Below, piece by piece: positions 20,788 through 32,361 of a stretch of DNA of 35,631 nucleotides. The stretch covers positions 55,280-90,910 of the forward strand of contig JBBHKE010003142.1 in NCBI GenBank assembly GCA_037447655.1, read 5' to 3'. Made by a program: the position numbers and the translations under genes. This DNA is from Zygnema cylindricum. Taxonomy: Eukaryota > Streptophyta > Zygnematophyceae > Zygnematales > Zygnemataceae. Each line of letters starts with the position of its first letter. Within the stretch, counting starts at the first letter, position 1. Under the pieces are notes generated by a model. It made no database searches. It had not been told where the DNA came from and saw only the letters and a list, made by a program, of their open reading frames with translations.

Positions 20788-22775
20788 TCCGGCAAAGCCA
20801 GATATTTTGTTGTCTTGTGCTCCAAACTGTACCACACATAACCTTTATTTTATTTGACAAAAATCATACAGCGCACGGATCATTCCCATGTAGGCTTATT
20901 TTCTTACTTTCCGTCGTTTCATACTTTCATTTCCTGATAATAACACTATAATTTTTATACCATACAAGTTTCTGAACTCAGGAAAATTCCTGGCCATTGG
21001 ATATTCCACTTTTTCAGATCCGCGAAGCAATCGCGCACATCATCTTGTGTGACGATACTCTCCTCGCGAGGAGAGTTGTACGATACTAGATGTGTACCAT
21101 TGGTACACGTGAAAAAACAAAACAACATCCGCTTTGAACAAGCGATCACAGGTCTACACGTCGTATAGGTCATGTGCCTACGTCGTACGGTCCATGTGCC
21201 GCTTGCCACGCTGGATGCAGGTGAGCCGAAAAAATTTTGGCACGCTCCGTCTGACATCCACCGACATTCAAAGTTTGCCGCGACCTTCAAAGTTTGCCGC
21301 GTCTTTTTGCCATTCCGTTTCGAAATTTTGATTTCCGTTTTCAAAATCAAAAATCTGGCCGCAAACTTTATGTACGAATCATTAACTACCTCCGGTCGTA
21401 CAGATATTTCGTTCTGACTTTCCGTTTGAAGATTTTTTTTAAGATTTTCAAATCTGGACTCTAACCTACGTGGCGCCAATCATAATTGAGGAAGGTTTGT
21501 TACTGGCCCGACAAAATGGAATAGTCTGAAACTCTGAGACCTCCATTGGCCCTCAGAGTAAGCAGATCCAAAAAGAAGCTTATCTAGATAGTGCCGACTC
21601 CAAGTTGATATAAACCCAAATGCCTGACCACTTGACAATCAGAACCCAAATATAGATTCACCCCTGTGAAATAACACTTTCTGTGTGGTCAGTTCCACCA
21701 CATAATGCAAAGTTAGAATATGAGATTTGGACACATTCACCCACTTTGACTTTCCCTTAGAAATATCGCCACCCTGGCAGACAAAAACTCGGACCGACTA
21801 CACCCCTGTGTAGCCTGGACTCCCCTGAGTCCGCAGCAAAAAGAATCACTGAAAATGGTCAAGTAAATTGATAGTTATGGCTGGCCAAAGTTTGCCATTT
21901 ATACAAGGTGTTCTCTGGGAGAGGCAGCTACTTACCCAAAATTTTCTAAGTCCTATTCCCTCTCTAAAACTCTATCTATGAAGTACGGCACCAATCAAAT
22001 TACTATGTTGTACAGAAAAGTATAGGTGCCGGTGTACTTTCTGTACGGCCATTGTACGACATGGCCAAAATGTCGACACGTGTCAAATCAAGATTAGTTC
22101 CTGTAATCTCCGAAATTCCCGTAATCCAATGTTATCACGCCACGTGTCTCTGACGTGGCAAATACCGTAAAACGCCAAAAGTACCTTTTCCGTGATCGCG
22201 GCCGTCCGATCAAAACCGGCTATAATCCTAGCCGCTGAAATTCGACGTGCAATATTTATTTCGCTATCGAAACAAATGCGCTGTATCCGTTCTGTCCGCG
22301 TACTGTACTGCGTACTAAATCAAACTGTATCTATGCACTAAGTATCTGTTCGCCGTTAAACGAATTAATCTAAATGTAACAATTTATATATTTATCAAAT
22401 ACAATACATCCTAATATGAATCCTAGGCCTAACGGTTAGAGCTAACGTCTAATAGAAGCTGACGGACGGCAGGTACCAGGAACAGTTCCTGCATCCGTCA
22501 ATTAACTTTTAGTATATATCTAATCCACCCCATGTCTTCTCTAGTGAGCATTAGGCAGCCATGGCTCTAGCTCCCTATCAAGCCTTCAGTGACTACAACA
22601 AGTGTGGGGGTTTGTAGAAGGGAGTAAGGGACAGACTGCCTTTGCTCTTTTCTCCTTTGCTCTTTTTCTATAAAGACCTAGAAAATAGTCAAATATCAAC
22701 ACAGTCCTCTAGTAAACGCTGCCAGTAGAATTTCCCGTACATTTACTAGGACCGCCCAATGGAATTCTACCCTTA
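20788..22775. other. Unrecognised core of the 4154-bp element
   Basis: A minus-strand frame at 20955-21479 could encode 174 residues without any motif I know. The palindrome ACTCTCCTCGCGAGGAGAGT lies at 21057-21076, after CGCGAAGCAATCGC. A hairpin (TGTACAGAAAAGTA against TACTTTCTGTAC) lies at about 22009-22046. The remainder shows no coding signal and may include an older nested insertion. Confidence 0.45.
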
Positions 22776-22796
22776 GGCACATGGGGACATACCCTA

Positions 22797-24135
22797 AGAA
22801 AGTAATCGTAACTTACGTTTGTGACGATTGTATACGTTGACAATACTTGTGACGGTTGTCAACGTCTACAATTTGTGTTGTCGCACGTTATTTTTTGGAA
22901 GTGCTTGTGACGTCGCATGTCTTACCGTGACACTGTAGACGTACCGCATTCCAGCACGTGCAGCAATTTCACTGATGAAAAAGATGCGCTTTGCCTTTGC
23001 TTCTCCTATCCGGTCGACGTGAAATGGCATCGGAATTTCGAGACCCATGCAAAAAAAAAAATCCGAACTGAACGAAAACGGACAAAACCAACCAAAATGT
23101 GTACTTTTCTTCGTCGTTTTCAACACAAACGGACAAAACATAGCGAATTATGTACTTTTCTTTGTCCTTAGAAATCATACGAAATTTTTCGAAAACTACG
23201 ACACGTGCAAATGTATGTTCTTATTTGTTTATCGAAAACACCTAGTTTTCAAACACATCGCGCATGCGTTTTAAACATAAGGTTGAAGATGACGTTTTTT
23301 GTCTTGGAAGTGGGTCGAAAAACACAAGACAAAAACGATAGAAAAAAAACCTTACTTATGCACATAGGGACATACCCTAAGTTCGGGGTTTCTTCTGTCA
23401 TTTTCTTTTCAAACTTAACGGCGTACTGCCTAAGTTGCGACTGGACGAAAAAATCGCAAATTTGCAGAGTACAATTTGCGTCATTCTCGAACTCAGAATG
23501 TACGAAAATTTGTCATCTTGCGTTTTTTCGACCCACTGTCACGTCATCTTCAAACTTATCATAAACCACATCGGCAATGTGTTTTAAGCTAAGTAAAACC
23601 GTTTACACCAATAAGAAAACATATTCCCACGTGTTAAATATTTTCAAAAGTTTTTTACGACTGAAAAAAGTACAGGGTTGTTCGTTTTTGTCCGCATGTA
23701 CCTTGTACGGTTTTTTTTTTGCAGGGGTCTCGATGGTGCAGTGTCATTTCACGTAAAGGAGAAAAATCTGCGTCGGTGAAAAATCTGCGAAGTCATGGTG
23801 GCCGGACGGGAGAGGTTTACGCAAAGGCATGTTGTACAGCCACGGATGCAAGGTTGTACGTCTACAATGTCACGCAATGACATGCGACATACCAAATCCT
23901 TTCAAAATTACGATGTGTCTTACGACGCTTCAAAAAGTTTCGAAAAAATACGGTGCGGCAAAGACAAATTGTACACCGTGACATCCATCACAGGTATTGT
24001 TGACTTATACAATCGTCACAAACTTAAGTAACAATTTCGAGTAAACACATAGAGACACCTGAAATCCGGGTCCACTGGATCCGCGCCAAAATACAAAATA
24101 AGTTGGCTAAGTTACAATTACATGGGGCCGTACCC
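22797..24135. repeat. Inverted pair of subelements B and C
   Basis: B (22797-23380) repeats the body of A in the same direction but lacks an internal segment of about 110 bp. It ends with CATAGGGACATACCC. C (about 23386-24135) carries the same body in reverse and forms the right end of the whole element. B and C lie nearly head to head and could form a long foldback. Confidence 0.7.
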
Positions 24136-24167
24136 TTAGTCTCTCCAAAAGGAAGGTATCTTAGGTT

Positions 24168-24706
24168 AAGGCCAACATGTTTGATTGTTTTCTCTCTTTG
24201 ATCGCAGATCACTGGGTCGAGAACCACAAACGGATAAAATTAAATAGTGTCAGGAGTATTACTCTTATTGTATATAAAGTATAGCCTTAAGCAACCATTT
24301 ATAAGACCTATTTAACCAAAGTAGCGAATCGGGTGTCGCGTTTTATGTTACTTCATTGTCGAAGTTGTTTAACCCATTGATGGAACATCTCTTAAAGTTT
24401 ATTTCGTCCCACATGCTAACTAGCCTTGCCCATCACATTGAGGTAACTAATGCACTTGGTAACATAATCAACCATACTTCTAAAACGCTTGTAAGACGTT
24501 GCGCTACGAGTAGCCTTACAAAATACGCATATGGCCCCGAATCATTTTTGAGGACCACCATAATGGGCTTATACGGACAAAGAGATCTCATCAGTTTATA
24601 AACTATTCTTGTGGGCCCACTAGCTAAAAGGTGAGGGGGTTACCCCAAAGCCATAATAAAAGCTTCTCAATCCAAAAAAATGGATTCGAAAGGGTTACGT
24701 GCTTCA
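24168..24706. repeat. 539-bp identical direct repeat, copy 1
   Basis: This matches 26371-26909 base for base by eye, starting AAGGCCAACATG and ending ACGTGCTTCA. It includes an 81-codon open frame that starts at a non-ATG codon, so I do not call a gene. Confidence 0.92.
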
Positions 24707-25241
24707 CATAATCCGCACGTGTGACTGGCTTGAAGGAGGAGTGCACAAGCGTCTCGTCGAGGTCAAGAACCAGCGTCTTCCGGCCAATATGGCGGTCAGC
24801 CATGGGAGGGAGGAGCGCAGAGAGAGGACGAGGAGGAGGAGGAGCGGGAGGTGAAGGAGGAAGCTTCTTGGAACGAGCAGCATAACGGACAGGTGGCGGC
24901 TGGACAGAGGCTGGCTTGAGACAGTAAAGAATGCTTTTCCAAAGACGAGCACTGCGCTCGTCAAAGTCAGCAGCTGGTAAATTTTTTCCAGCTTCAGGCG
25001 GTCGGCTTAGATTGGTTCCGACAGAGACCTTCTGGATACTGCCAGGGTAAAGGCTTTCCAGTCGAGGAGAGGAGCTTTGTAAACTTTTTTCTTGGTTTAT
25101 TTCCTGTAGAACTGTTCCGCTCTTCGCGTCTTCGTGCTGGCAATCTCCTCCGGCTGCCATGGCGACAGCACAGTTGAGAATTTCGCAGGGAGAAAGTGCC
25201 GGAATGGGTGACACTCGGCCGAAGTCTGTGAGAAGAGACAT
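24707..25241 (-). pseudogene. Truncated phosphatase copy
   Basis: The frame starting at the ATG at 25241 keeps the low-complexity N-terminus and the DLDETLVHSS nucleophile motif. It departs from the parent after TRADYV at the duplication junction, then runs about 25 unrelated codons into the 539-bp repeat and stops near 24624. Everything after the first catalytic motif is missing, so activity is not expected. The duplicated upstream sequence could still drive transcription. Confidence 0.85.
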
Positions 25242-26370
25242 GGTTGAAGCTGTAACTTCAATTGGTTGCCGTGGTTTAGTGTTTGGCGACAGGCGCCCGC
25301 CTGCGATAACTTGCGACCGCTTGCGACCATCAGCGTGAGGACATTCGAAAGGGTAGGACAGTTGGCACCTTTGGAGCGCGTTTACGTGGCATACACATAG
25401 TACAGTAGCAAGTAAAAATATGCCACGTGGTGGAGAATCCCATTTCGGTTTACCGCGCGTTTCGAGGGCGTGAAACGCACAGGAGAACAGGAAAAGATAC
25501 GAGTACTGTACGAATTACGTGGAAAACTGCCGCAAGTGGACGTCCGAGGGAAGGGACAGTGGGACACCAGATGCTTCTGGCAATCCCCCCTATAGGACTG
25601 TTGTATCCGTAGGCTTCTGTCGTTTTAGTGGAGATTTTAGGGCTTCGTGAGTTGTGACATCAGATACTAAAACATCTAGGGCCATAAAGATCGATTCCCT
25701 CCGTACTTCAAAACTTCCATGTGATAACGAAATTAGTACTCAAATTAGTGAATTACATAACAAAATCGTACACATAGAAAAATCCGTGACGTGAAGACCT
25801 TTGACAAATGACGAAACTGCTGAAGCATCATAATTCATAAATTGTGACTTGTGAGCTAAATGTCGGTCTGTCGCTAACACGCTATACGAGCCCATTACAC
25901 GTTACGCCGACCGTACGTTTTATGCAGATTTCCAGAGATAATCTCTGGTGCAGAGAATCAAGTCAATTTTTTGTATATTGTGATATAGACCGTTGATGTT
26001 AAGTAGCTCGATTGGAGTGCAGTTCGTACCGTTGATATGCACGCAACAATGCTTCGTGAATATTCTGTGCGAGACTTGCTGGTATACCGCTAATCTTGCT
26101 GGTATACCGCTAACCGTTATTAGTGCTGAAGTTTTTTTGCCAACTTTCAAAGAAATATGTACGCATGAGGCCATAACCCAAAAGTTTGTCGTCAGTTCGC
26201 CAATTGGTGTACAATTGCACACTAGTCGGTCGGCTGGTTGTCGGTCCAACCCGTGAAGCGATGCGCAAACAGTTCTAGCATATAACACGGTTGCTCGTTA
26301 CGCTCTTGAGAACCACACGTATTCGATTGAACTTCACAGCGGTTAGTCTCTCCAAAAGGTATCTTGGGTC

Positions 26371-26909
26371 AAGGCCAACATGTTTGATTGTTTTCTCTCT
26401 TTGATCGCAGATCACTGGGTCGAGAACCACAAACGGATAAAATTAAATAGTGTCAGGAGTATTACTCTTATTGTATATAAAGTATAGCCTTAAGCAACCA
26501 TTTATAAGACCTATTTAACCAAAGTAGCGAATCGGGTGTCGCGTTTTATGTTACTTCATTGTCGAAGTTGTTTAACCCATTGATGGAACATCTCTTAAAG
26601 TTTATTTCGTCCCACATGCTAACTAGCCTTGCCCATCACATTGAGGTAACTAATGCACTTGGTAACATAATCAACCATACTTCTAAAACGCTTGTAAGAC
26701 GTTGCGCTACGAGTAGCCTTACAAAATACGCATATGGCCCCGAATCATTTTTGAGGACCACCATAATGGGCTTATACGGACAAAGAGATCTCATCAGTTT
26801 ATAAACTATTCTTGTGGGCCCACTAGCTAAAAGGTGAGGGGGTTACCCCAAAGCCATAATAAAAGCTTCTCAATCCAAAAAAATGGATTCGAAAGGGTTA
26901 CGTGCTTCA
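26371..26909. repeat. 539-bp identical direct repeat, copy 2
   Basis: This is the partner of 24168-24706. It marks the right end of the tandem duplication; past 26909 the sequence is unique in the window. Confidence 0.92.
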
Positions 26910-27964
26910 AAAGGGGAAAATGTTTATTGAAGGGGATGAAGAATTAGGACGATGAATGGATAAAAACCATATTCGCTTCCATCAACAATAGTGAACAAGT
27001 AGGGTGTGAAAGGTCGCACTACAAGAGGACGAAGGGTTCAAAGGGCTTCGTGGAGGGTGTGATTGGTTAGTGGCCTAGAAGTATACGAGAGAGTTGGATA
27101 CAACAACCAAGGAGTAATATACATCGCAATAGACTTCTTGGTTGTTGTTGTGATTAGTAGGCGAGTTGTACGTCGGGGACGAGAAATGGAATAGCCAACC
27201 ATCCGACCCTCTTGATGCTCTTATTGGAGTTGGAGATGTCGGATAGGGCACGGGTACCCAATTTCTTATAAAGGCTGGAAAGACAAAGAATTGGAGTTGT
27301 ACAAGAGATTTTGTAACAACAACTAAGGTACACTACAGTTGCAAACTTGCGTAACTTAGGAAGTGAGATTAGTATGCTGGTAGTTGGGCCTTACCATTTT
27401 GAGGAGACTAAGTCTTTCTGCTCTTATTGGAGGGATTTCCAGCCCCAACGCAAGAAACCGTTAAACTGCGCTCTTGCTTTGCGAGTACCACTTGCACGAT
27501 GTCATCCACCAAAAGAGCTAAAAAAGGGGAAATGGGGAGAACTCATTGGACAAATTCACAGAGGTGGCATGGCATGTAGGTGTAGGATGGTGATAAAGTC
27601 TTGAGTGGTAACACCTCGAAACCTCCAGACTTTTAATTTTGTCCACGCATCCAACATATGGCTATTAACAATCATGGCTCGATGAAGGGAAGTAGTTGGT
27701 GTAACATGTCCGGCATAAGATGTTTCTCAACTCAACACCTACTTCTACTAAAAAGCTAGCTCAACACAATAGACCACAAAGTTATTGAAAAAGGTACTCC
27801 GTATGCAACATTGGGAACAAGAAATAACCCAAAATCTTAAAATACACTATTACGGAGTGTGAACACGCCGCTGGCACGGGGATCACTTGAATTCCACCTC
27901 TTGACCAACACCGCGAGACACAAAAGCTTCATCGAGCAGAAGGTGCATTCCCACACATGTATGG
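26910..27964. other. Unrecognised intergenic sequence
   Basis: No gene was identified. A plus-strand frame at 27347-27604 (85 codons) has no motif I recognise. The minus strand around 27150-27300 has a short, interrupted coding-like stretch that may be transposon debris. Confidence 0.35.
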
Positions 27965-28169
27965 TACACCATGTATCGCTATTAGCGTCAATATTTTGCT
28001 TGCCACTTAAACCATATTTTATTTGTCGGCTTCTTAATGTGGTCATTGCGATGGAATAAGGTCGTTACCATCCAATTGGCGGTCTCCAATCGAAAGTCGG
28101 GCAAGAATGCACAGGGAATGATGATTAGCGTACATAAAAACATTGACGCTAATGAGGATGCACGCTGTA
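27965..28169. mobile_element. TA-flanked MITE, diverged copy
   Basis: The left end CACCATGTATCGCTATTAGC and right end GACGCTAATGAGGATGCACG are inverted and flanked by TA. The internal GCCACTTAAACCAT and CAATTGGCGGTCTCCAAT match the family. Its extra mismatches suggest an older copy. Confidence 0.8.
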
Positions 28170-29320
28170 GTTTTAGGCATAGTACCCACTGCATTGCCAC
28201 AAATTAAATGTTTGGTGGACCCAATATATGAGTGCCCCGAGCTTGTATTTGAGGAAGTATAGATAGGGACATCGGTAATTGACCTCAAGTATGAGCAAAT
28301 ACATAATCAGGTTGCGGTCAAATCTTGTCATGGAGAAGTGCCCAGTTGCAAGGATTTGCCGACATTAGGTTCGGACGGATTGAAGCTTTTAATTTTCCGT
28401 GAAACCAGATTTGAAAGGTATAAAATTGTTAATTGCCCATATCCATCCTCACCCTAGGTGGTTGTCGAGCCACTATTCCATTTGATTTACCATTTTATCC
28501 ATTATTCACAACCATTGAAAGACCATAGAGTAACTACACTATTGAAGTTTGACCATCTTGTAATGACTTATCGTACAATTTACTCATTTTTTTTTTGGTG
28601 TATTTATGCATGTTTTACCCTAAAATTGTACGATTCTCCTTCAACCCTCAGGACAATGTCCTTCACTGTGATTACCCTACCACCCACACACGTTCGATGA
28701 AAGAACTATATCTACGAAGGGAAATCAGGCAAAACTGACTTTCCTTTAAATAGCGATGAAAAATCCTATATACATGGTAATGACTGCGACAATTCCATTA
28801 ACCATTTCTTGAGTGGCAAAAGACCCTTTATCTGATACTAACCCAAATTAGTGTTCCTATCCCCTCACAGTTTGTCGCGCAGTCATCATATATGGTACAA
28901 GAATATTTGGCAAATCAACAACACTATCCATTTCCTGTACTTAATAGTTTTGTCAGATTATATACTAGGCTACATTTCCGAGTAGCAATGTAAAAGGAAA
29001 CAACAATCACGCTGCAGAAAAAAAACAGTTTTTTACTTTTTTGGAGGTTCATTTCATCCTGCCTAAAAGTATAAAAGAATATTCACATTCTTGATATGCT
29101 TCATTTTCTCAAATTTGCAGAATACAGATGCCTATGGTTTGCAGCAGTCACCTATTGTCGCACCTTAAAATCCAGCGTCGCTAAAAAAAAGAGATGAAAT
29201 AATGTTACTCGATAATTAAGCTCAAAATGATCCTCTGGAAAACTTTTGCTATCCAAAATAATTCATTGCATTGTTGCACATCTTACACGGTGATGGTCAA
29301 CAAGGCCAGATTCTGAGGCA
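28170..29320. other. Intergenic, no gene seen
   Basis: AT-rich sequence without a convincing exon, repeat or RNA gene. Confidence 0.4.
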
Positions 29321-29322
29321 TT

Positions 29323-29522
29323 ACGTCACATTCTCATCACGTCAGGAAACATCAGATCGCATCAGATCACATCACATAAGCTCATGTCACGTCCTGTCCT
29401 GTTCCATCACATCACATCCCGTCAGATCTAGTCACGTCGCGTCACGTCACATCAGATTCTCTCATGTCACATCACATCCAGTCTCGTCTCGTCCCGTCCT
29501 GTCACATCCTATCACATCACAC
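29323..29522 (+). repeat. Degenerate GTCAC/ATCAC pentamer array
   Basis: About 200 bp of variants of (A/G)TCAC, (A/G)TCAG and (A/C)GTCC in tandem, with a drifting 5-bp register. An open frame through it (29271-29570) gives Ser/His-rich low-complexity peptide and is not called. Confidence 0.85.
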
Positions 29523-29588
29523 TATTATTATCGAGACACACATTTGAAACAAGTGGTACATGACCCATAAATGGCCCACTGACAAGAA

Positions 29589-29691
29589 GAAGGGGGAGGG
29601 GGAGGGGAAGGGGGAAGGGGAAGCAGAGGCGTAGGTGGAGAGAGAGGGGGAGAGGGAGAGGAAGAGGTGAGAGAGAGAGGGGACCCTTGCG
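29589..29691 (+). repeat. G/A-rich tract
   Basis: Purine-rich GGGGGA and GAGAGG units. The antisense frame is Pro/Ser only because of this composition. Confidence 0.85.
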
Positions 29692-29699
29692 AACGTTCT

Positions 29700-30130
29700 A
29701 CTGTTACTTTTGGGAATGGTTCAAGGACAAGGAGGCATAGGGAGATAGAAAGTTGAGGAAAAACTGACCGAGAGTGCACACAAGTCCTTCCTCAAGGTAT
29801 TTTTAGACAACCAAGTCATCCTCAATACAAAGAGAGGGGCTTCTTATTTGTTGGTTACTTACATGAAGAGGAAAATGTTTGTACTACAGGCTGATGTACT
29901 TTTGAACTAGATAGACTCTTTGACACCTTTTTCTACTGAAGTACAAAGATTCCCATCCTGAAAATGGTTAAGCTACTTGTAGAAGTGAATACGGCTCCTC
30001 CAACCATTAGCAAAAGCTCTCTTTTCTATACATAAACATGTATATTTCTCTCGAGGAAATATACATTGTATGTAATTTGCAAGAGTGAAGGTAACAAACA
30101 ATAACATACTTCCATGTTGTACTTGCATGT
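29700..30130 (-). other. Flank past the membrane-protein stop codon
   Basis: This probably includes the 3' UTR of the minus-strand gene. No further exon was recognised. Confidence 0.35.
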
Positions 30131-32361
30131 CTACTTGACAGCCTTCTTGAAATTGGCTCGAAATTCCGGGGAAGCCATCAATAATACTGCACAAAAAAAA
30201 CAGTCATAACCACGTCATCTTGAAGTTTTTATGTACAATTAAATACCAAATCATGAATCACCATGCACTTTTTCACACCAATGTGAATGTGTACTGCAAC
30301 TGAACAGTGGTTGTACCAATGACCCTTTCAACTGATTCATATACTACAAGGTGTTCCTAGGCGAATAGTGAAAAACCTTTCTAACTGCTCTACAAAAACG
30401 AACAATAAGAAATCCATATCAACAAGGTTCCTAGAACCATAAGAAAGTTGATAGGAGACATATTACAATCTCAGAAGTTGCCAGCAAAATGCAATGCATG
30501 GAGATCTTCCTTTATTTTTAGTGTAACAATGCCACTTACCGGGCCACATAGCCGTCAATGGGAGCTTAGTCGGCAAAGAGTCATTATATGTGGTACGCGA
30601 AAATCCTCCCCAAAAGCGGACAGCTAAAACAACAACACAAAAAAATGCCATTCAGCTTTTCTATTGCCAAAAACACCCACCCTAAGGCCCATGGTCATCT
30701 CTATCACAACACCAAGTGCCCTTGAACGACCAGAAAATGCAGTCCGGTGAGTTCATGCTTCAAAATCCTATGAAGACCTTTTTATCATACTATAGAAATC
30801 CTCTAAAGAAACCTTTTTCATGCTTCAGAAATTTTACAAAGAAAAATCTTTCATGCTCTAATCCTACAAATAAGTTTTTTTTTCGGAGGCAGCTTCTTCC
30901 ATATCGAATATTTGCAATATGAGAATGAATAATACTGCCTCGCGGTTAACTTTTGGTTTCCATTTTGTTTTTTTCTTGGGAGATTAGAGTGTTTCACAAC
31001 CATTTTTTTTTTTAGTCCTTGCTTAAAAGGCCAGGCAAATGAGTAAAGAATTCTGCAATTTTTGATTCCAACTTCGATGTAGTTTCAAGTTCTCTTCAAA
31101 ATCTTTAATAACAGGCTCTGTTGTATGATCTTCAATTATAGCCTTTTCCTTTTGTGAATTCTGTGTCATGGTTTGTTGTCTGCTTCAATTTTATTTTTTT
31201 TGTCTTTCAGGGCAGCAAAAGAGTTGGACCTCTCCATTTTTCAAAGCCGTCAACTGCATATTCTTCCTGCGAAGCGTTTTGATGACACATTTCACCAACC
31301 TTTAAATATACAAATTTGCACAGACAAACAGACATTATCTTAGCAATCTGTATGAAATACACTCGGCAGTACACAGTATCCTTTTGCCTTTGTCGGCTAC
31401 GTTTCCAAGAGAACAACGGCAAGGTTGTGCATGTTGAACCACTTCTTGGATAACCAGCATTGCATGAGAAAGTACATTTAACTTATCACATGTAAAGGGG
31501 AGAAGGTGATGGCAATGCACATACCTCCGGCAATATATGCGGCCAACAGAATTGGCGGGCTAAGAATAAAATTGACTAAGGGACCAACCACTGGTACACT
31601 ACTTATAACAGGTAATCCGGCTGTCGTGGTTGTCACATAAGTGGTACAATTTTCAAAATGCCTTTTGCTGACTTTGTGGAGCTGCTGATTTCTGCATCAT
31701 CCATAAAGAGTCCCTAACTTAGGTCTCCAAATCAAAGCAGGCAAAATGCATATTACCACAGCAAAATGCAGCGTCTTTTTATCTATATTTTAGGTTCAAA
31801 AGCTAATGGTTTTTGTTCGAATTGCATGTGGACAACATAACACAAATGCATGTAATATGCAGAACAACTCAGTTTGCCGGCAATAAGCAATAAAAAATAA
31901 GGGCATAAAAAAAGAAGAAGAGATTTGCCCAACACCACCAGTGTGGATTAAGAAAACGGTAAAACACAAGGTCATATTAAAAAAACCAACCGGCAACCTT
32001 TGAAAAAAAAAAACTATTGACGATACTATATTGTTGGAACTTCGACAAAGATTTCAGTTCAAATTTAAGATCCGTTGTGAAAAGTCCAGTGACTTTATGA
32101 ATTTAAATGAATGTCCATATCGCACCTGGTACATAAGAATGTTGTATGAGAATTCGGAGAAGACATAAACCTACGATTGTGCCTTTGGCTGCTTGACAAA
32201 GAAGAAGAGATAGAAGGAAAAACCAGGGAAGCTTCAAGGCTCCTTCCACGAGAATAGGAGAAAGAAGGAGATGCAAATCTTGAATTCGGAGGACAAAGCG
32301 ATGACTGATCAACGGCAACAATATGGACTGCCAAAAGCCTAGGTTGGGCAAATCCTGCCAT
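30131..32361 (-). CDS. Predicted plastid small membrane protein, 4 exons
   Basis: Exons on the minus strand are 32361-32126, 31691-31525, 30623-30540 and 30186-30131. All introns are GT-AG and the phases agree, giving 543 nt and 180 aa. Residues 1 to about 90 are Ser/Arg-rich with few acids, like a plastid transit peptide. Next comes a hydrophobic stretch PVVGPLVNFILSPPILLAAY, probably one or two membrane passes. Then follows AVRFWGGFSRTTY and a C-terminus ending SPEFRANFKKAVK. The pattern of a hydrophobic segment followed by GF(S/D)RTxY resembles uncharacterised chloroplast proteins of plants; this likeness is from memory. No function can be assigned. The gene is divergent from RFC3, with the start codons 601 bp apart. 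Confidence 0.75.

Larger units (their letters stand above)
19979..24138. mobile_element. 4154-bp TIR element with TTA target duplication
   Basis: The left end GGGTACGTCCCCATGT (19982) and right end ACATGGGGCCGTACCC (to 24135) are inverted with one mismatch and bounded by TTA on both sides. The uninterrupted duplicate at 26341-26353 reads GGTTAGTCTCTCC, which proves the boundaries and a 3-bp target duplication. TTA targets with GGG-starting ends fit PIF/Harbinger-type elements. No transposase was recognised. Internally it holds related subrepeats at 19982-20785, 22797-23380 and 23386-24135 (the last inverted) around an unrecognised core. Confidence 0.88.
18424..26909. repeat. Tandem segmental duplication of phosphatase 5' region
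   Basis: Copy 1 runs 18424-24706 and is interrupted at 19982-24135. Copy 2 runs 24705-26909. The junction shares a CA microhomology. Without the insertion the unit is about 2.1-2.2 kb. The first 560 aligned bases differ at about 16 positions, and copy 2 has extra short indels near 25735, 26090 and 26170. The 3' 539 bp are identical. Confidence 0.9.

Noticed and set aside
20955-21479. 174-codon minus-strand frame as a transposase
   Set aside because: No DDE-type motif or DNA-binding domain could be seen; left as unrecognised.
24356-24601. 81-codon frame, identical at 26559-26804
   Set aside because: It starts at TTG, not ATG, shows no motif, and is identical only because it lies in the identical repeat.
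24178-26909. LTR retrotransposon with identical 529-bp TG...CA repeats
   Set aside because: No primer-binding site, polypurine tract, target duplication or gag-pol between them; the inside is a phosphatase fragment and the repeats are the ends of a tandem duplication.
29271-29570. 99-codon Ser/His-rich frame
   Set aside because: It is a reading of the pentamer array.
31207-31422. Alternative last exon of the membrane-protein gene (ending GFEKWRGPTLLLP)
   Set aside because: Exons at 30540-30623 and 30131-30186 fit phase, have better splice sites and give the more family-like GFSRTTY sequence.
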